NCBI GenBank assembly: GCA_016839635.1
Contig: JAEOTV010000060.1
Coordinates: 1 to 8,127, forward strand
Source of the DNA: Promethearchaeota archaeon
GTDB lineage: Archaea; Asgardarchaeota; Lokiarchaeia; Sigynarchaeales; SOKP01
DNA: 8,127 bases
Reading direction: 5' to 3'
In this document: piece after piece, positions 6,151-8,127 of the stretch
Numbering within the stretch: position 1 is the first letter of the stretch
Layout: each line of letters opens with the position of its first letter
The notes under the pieces: generated by a model
Database searches by the model: none
What the model saw: the letters and a program-made list of their open reading frames with translations, nothing else
What the model was told of the DNA's origin: nothing
Translations under genes and position numbers: made by a program

Positions 6151-7128
6151 CTAGGGAATACCATTGTTTAAGAACTCTTTATAATAATGAGATTTGTTTA
6201 AAAGGAATCGTTGAGCAAATGGTTTGAACATAGTAGTAAAGAATCTTGAAAAAGCTACCTTTTTTCTCACTGCATCGAAATAATCATCGAGAGTATACCT
6301 TTGATAATTCAAAAGCGCTTGACTTCTATCTGTTGTCATAAATCCGCAATGAAATCCTCTATCTCGCCTGAAAGCTTCTTCTGGTAAGAATTTATGGCCA
6401 ATACCAAAAACATCTAACATTTCATTAAGATATTCTCTATATGAAATCCGACATCGTTCACCTCCAGCTATATGCATTATTTCTCCCCAGATCTCATCAT
6501 TTTCTACAGCATTTGCGAGTGCGAGACCAACATCATTTGTATCACAGATTTCAATACAAGTATCAAGCGGCATTTCAAACATAAGTGGATCCATTTGTAA
6601 TTTATTTAATGAGACGATGTAAGTTAACCGAAAAATTACCCATTTTAAGGAAGAATTCTTAATTAATTCTTCACATTTTATTTTCTGTTTGGCATACTCA
6701 TCATCTGGATTTGGATTGAGTTGATCTTCAGTGTTTATCAAAGGATTTTCAAGTCGATCTCCATAGACTGAAACTGAAGATGTAAAAATAAATTTTGGCT
6801 TATTAGATTGATTTTCCATTGCTTCAATTATATTAGCTGTGCCTCCAACATTCACAGTTTCTGCGAACTTGGGTTTTTTATCGGCAAGAGGAGGAATAAT
6901 CGCAGCGACATGAATAACTACGTCTCTATCAGAGATAGCTTTTTCTACTTCTCTATAGTTTCTTAAATCCCCCCAAACGACTTCAATGCCTTTCTTATAT
7001 TTGTTTGCAAGTCTTTTATTTCTTTTTGTTCTAATATCAAAAACTCGTATATTATGATTTCTTTTGAGCAGTTCTTTTAGAGTACTTAAACCAACATTAC
7101 CAAATGCTCCAGTTAATAAAATTTTCAT
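6151..7128 (-). CDS. Extended SDR-family NAD(P)-dependent epimerase/dehydratase
   Basis: 325 aa, ATG start, TAG stop, with GAGGT 8 nt before the ATG. The Rossmann fold is clear: TGAFGNVG with G7/G10/G13, the strand ending VFDIR (D31 at the ribose-binding position suggests NAD, R33 leaves NADP possible), GDL at 53-55, and 'HVAAIIPP' near 73-80. Catalytic residues are visible: TSSVSVYG (116-123) supplies the Ser, and YAKQK gives Y145 and K149 (YxxxK). This is the extended SDR family, whose members epimerise, dehydrate or reduce sugar nucleotides and related compounds; the substrate cannot be read from sequence. The C-terminal 50 residues, rich in Phe, Arg and Lys ('FSRFFTTMFKPFAQRFLL'), look amphipathic and could lie on a membrane surface; this is inference. 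It has its own promoter, probably controlled by the neighbouring PadR regulator, and stands apart from the hdr operon. Confidence 0.88.
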   Translation of the reverse strand: MKILLTGAFGNVGLSTLKELLKRNHNIRVFDIRTKRNKRLANKYKKGIEVVWGDLRNYREVEKAISDRDVVIHVAAIIPPLADKKPKFAETVNVGGTANIIEAMENQSNKPKFIFTSSVSVYGDRLENPLINTEDQLNPNPDDEYAKQKIKCEELIKNSSLKWVIFRLTYIVSLNKLQMDPLMFEMPLDTCIEICDTNDVGLALANAVENDEIWGEIMHIAGGERCRISYREYLNEMLDVFGIGHKFLPEEAFRRDRGFHCGFMTTDRSQALLNYQRYTLDDYFDAVRKKVAFSRFFTTMFKPFAQRFLLNKSHYYKEFLNNGIP

Positions 7129-7193
7129 ACCTAAATACCTCTAGCCTAAATAAATTTGATTTTGATAATTATGTGACTGATATTTAATATTAA

Positions 7194-7242
7194 GATATAT
7201 CAGAGTCTACTATAATATATATCTGAGTCTACCATATATAAA
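7194..7242 (-). promoter_or_regulatory. SDR gene promoter with tandem operator-like direct repeats
   Basis: Minus-strand TTTATATA (7235-7242) is a good archaeal TATA box with an A-rich BRE just upstream. Immediately downstream are two copies of ATATATC(A/T)GAGTCTAC(T/C)AT, at 7195-7213 and 7217-7235, with 2 mismatches and a period of exactly 22 bp, about two helical turns. The expected start site (about 7210) lies inside the array, so a bound protein would block initiation. Confidence 0.6.
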
Positions 7243-7336
7243 CCTTTGTAAAAGAAAAACAATATTAATTGAAAATCAAAATCTTCTTTAAATCAATCGA
7301 AATGAAAGAATACACATTATTGGTATAAAATAGGGT

Positions 7337-7933
7337 TTATTTATTGGTTTTTAAATTATCGATTCTTTGGTCAATCTCATTGACTAAGTTATCTAATTTA
7401 TTAACTACTTTTGATAGAACAAGTTTTCTTTTTGAGAGAATTTGAAGTTTTTCATCTTTGGTTTTCCCAATTAAACTTGCATCATCAATTAAATCAGGAC
7501 CAAAAAAATCTTCGAAATCTTTGGGGAGGACCAAATTAGTTAGTCCTATTGTTGACATAATCATAGAAAGTAGAGATTTTCGCATATTTTGCTGTCTTTC
7601 AAGAAGCATTTTTAAGGTTTTTCTTCCCTTTTCAGTAATTCGATAAACTTTGCGCTCTCTTTTTCCTTCCATCTCACTAGTAAACTCAATTAAACCTTTT
7701 TCTGTTAATGAAGAAAGATGTGGATAGAGAGAAGATGCAGTAGGATTCCACACACCATATGTATCTTCAGTTATTGTTTGCATAAGACTATACCCATGAG
7801 ATGGGCCTTTCTCCAATGCCAATAATATCAATGTGCTGATGTGTCCTTTTTTCATAGACTGTTCAATAGCGTCAGCAATTACATCAATTTTTTCCGTGTT
7901 TTTTGTTTTTCCTAGGCTTTTTTTACTACTCAT
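7337..7933 (-). CDS. PadR-family winged-helix transcriptional regulator
   Basis: 198 aa from ATG 7933 to TAA. An upstream in-frame TTG at 7969 would add 12 residues, but it lies downstream of the likely start site and ATG follows AGGG at a workable distance, so I prefer ATG. PadR hallmarks: 'ILLALEKGPSHGYSLMQTI' at about 36-54 with HGY at 46-48, 'SSLYPHLSSLTEKGLI' (recognition helix, about 67-82), and the basic wing 'KRERKVYRITEKG' (about 90-102). A C-terminal helical region follows; the last 35 residues have the heptad-like pattern of the PadR dimerisation helix. These regulators are usually repressors that sense small hydrophobic or phenolic ligands or stress, and often regulate themselves and an adjacent gene. 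Here the adjacent SDR gene, 208 bp away on the same strand, is the likely target. The ligand is unknown. Confidence 0.9.
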   Translation of the reverse strand: MSSKKSLGKTKNTEKIDVIADAIEQSMKKGHISTLILLALEKGPSHGYSLMQTITEDTYGVWNPTASSLYPHLSSLTEKGLIEFTSEMEGKRERKVYRITEKGRKTLKMLLERQQNMRKSLLSMIMSTIGLTNLVLPKDFEDFFGPDLIDDASLIGKTKDEKLQILSKRKLVLSKVVNKLDNLVNEIDQRIDNLKTNK

Positions 7934-7972
7934 CTCACTATAACCCTGTTTATTTAAAATACATATCAATTA

Positions 7973-8000
7973 TAGATATATCTAATTACGTAATAAATAA
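7973..8000 (-). promoter_or_regulatory. padR promoter with palindromic operator-like site
   Basis: TAGATATATCTA (7973-7984) is a perfect 12-bp palindrome just downstream of the AT-rich minus-strand TTATTTAT (7993-8000), a possible TATA box. Its centre GATATATC also occurs at 7194-7201 in the SDR promoter. Placement between TATA and the expected start supports autorepression, although short AT-rich palindromes are common in such DNA. Confidence 0.4.
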
Positions 8001-8052
8001 TAACCTTTAGAGTTTCTTTTACAACAAAGATAACAAACACTAATCTTAAAAC

Positions 8053-8127
8053 TCAAATTTGCTTTTTCTTCTTCGTTTTAGACTTTCCACTTCCAAATCC
8101 AGAGAAATCAAAATCAGAACCACCAGA
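8053..8127 (-). CDS. C-terminal 24 codons of an unrecognised protein
   Basis: The minus strand from the window edge reads 24 codons ending at TGA 8053-8055. The tail is Gly/Ser/Phe-rich (SGGSDFDFSGFGSGKSK) then Lys-rich (KTKKKKQI), a low-complexity, probably disordered and basic C-terminus. The protein cannot be identified from this. The TGA appears to be an ordinary stop, which matters because it argues that UGA is not globally reassigned. A 119-bp gap separates it from padR. Confidence 0.6.
   Translation of the reverse strand, partial: SGGSDFDFSGFGSGKSKTKKKKQI

Noticed and set aside
7458..7646. Plus-strand 62-codon ORF
   Set aside because: Antisense to the padR coding region, no ribosome site or recognisable motif.
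1..8127. CRISPR array, insertion sequence, tRNA or rRNA
   Set aside because: No regularly spaced repeats, transposase motifs, terminal inverted repeats, cloverleaf or rRNA-like sequence seen on either strand by eye.

Overview
The window is AT-rich DNA that is probably archaeal. Purine-rich Shine-Dalgarno sites, TTTATATA-type TATA boxes and heterodisulfide-reductase (Hdr) genes all point that way. Apparent selenocysteine (Sec) use in HdrA and MvhD/VhuD narrows it to the few archaea with Sec, namely Methanococcales, Methanopyrus, and Lokiarchaeota and their Asgard relatives. I favour an Asgard (Loki-like) source. This rests on gene content and style, not on a database match.

Layout, all real large genes on the minus strand. 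In transcription order, one redox operon runs from about 5730 down past position 1: hdrA (5615-3672), mvhD/vhuD (3665-3204), a winged-helix-FrhB protein (3085-1589), a second FrhB-family protein (1576-464) and the start of an HdrC/HdrD-like protein (459 to the window edge). Upstream lies a 535-bp spacer (5616-6150) with promoter-like dyads and a possible tiny plus-strand ORF. Beyond it are an extended SDR epimerase/dehydratase (7128-6151), a PadR-family regulator (7933-7337) and the last 24 codons of an unrecognised Lys-tailed protein (8127-8053).

The main result is that hdrA and mvhD look broken, but the breaks are in-frame TGA codons and nothing else. Read through, they give a full-length 647-aa HdrA with Sec at residues 16, 50, 75 and 200, and a 153-aa MvhD with Sec at residues 15 and 66. 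All six TGAs fall where the families carry conserved cysteines. Trp is encoded by TGG in these same genes, TGT/TGC Cys codons are plentiful, and neighbouring genes contain no internal TGA. So this is Sec recoding, not pseudogenes or a changed genetic code. The HdrA would carry four Sec, three of them among the four conserved Cys positions of its N-terminal domain. A SECIS-like structure should lie in the roughly 110-nt gap after mvhD. A candidate hairpin is there, but I cannot confirm it.

Functionally, the operon looks like a soluble flavin-based electron-bifurcating or confurcating complex. HdrA is the FAD hub, MvhD an electron-transfer adapter, the two FrhB-like flavoproteins the candidate F420 (or other low-potential donor) modules, and the HdrC/D-like protein the thiol/disulfide or other acceptor arm. 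No hydrogenase large subunit is seen. The SDR gene and padR form a separate regulatory neighbourhood: both promoter regions contain GATATATC-type sites near their TATA boxes, which suggests PadR controls both.
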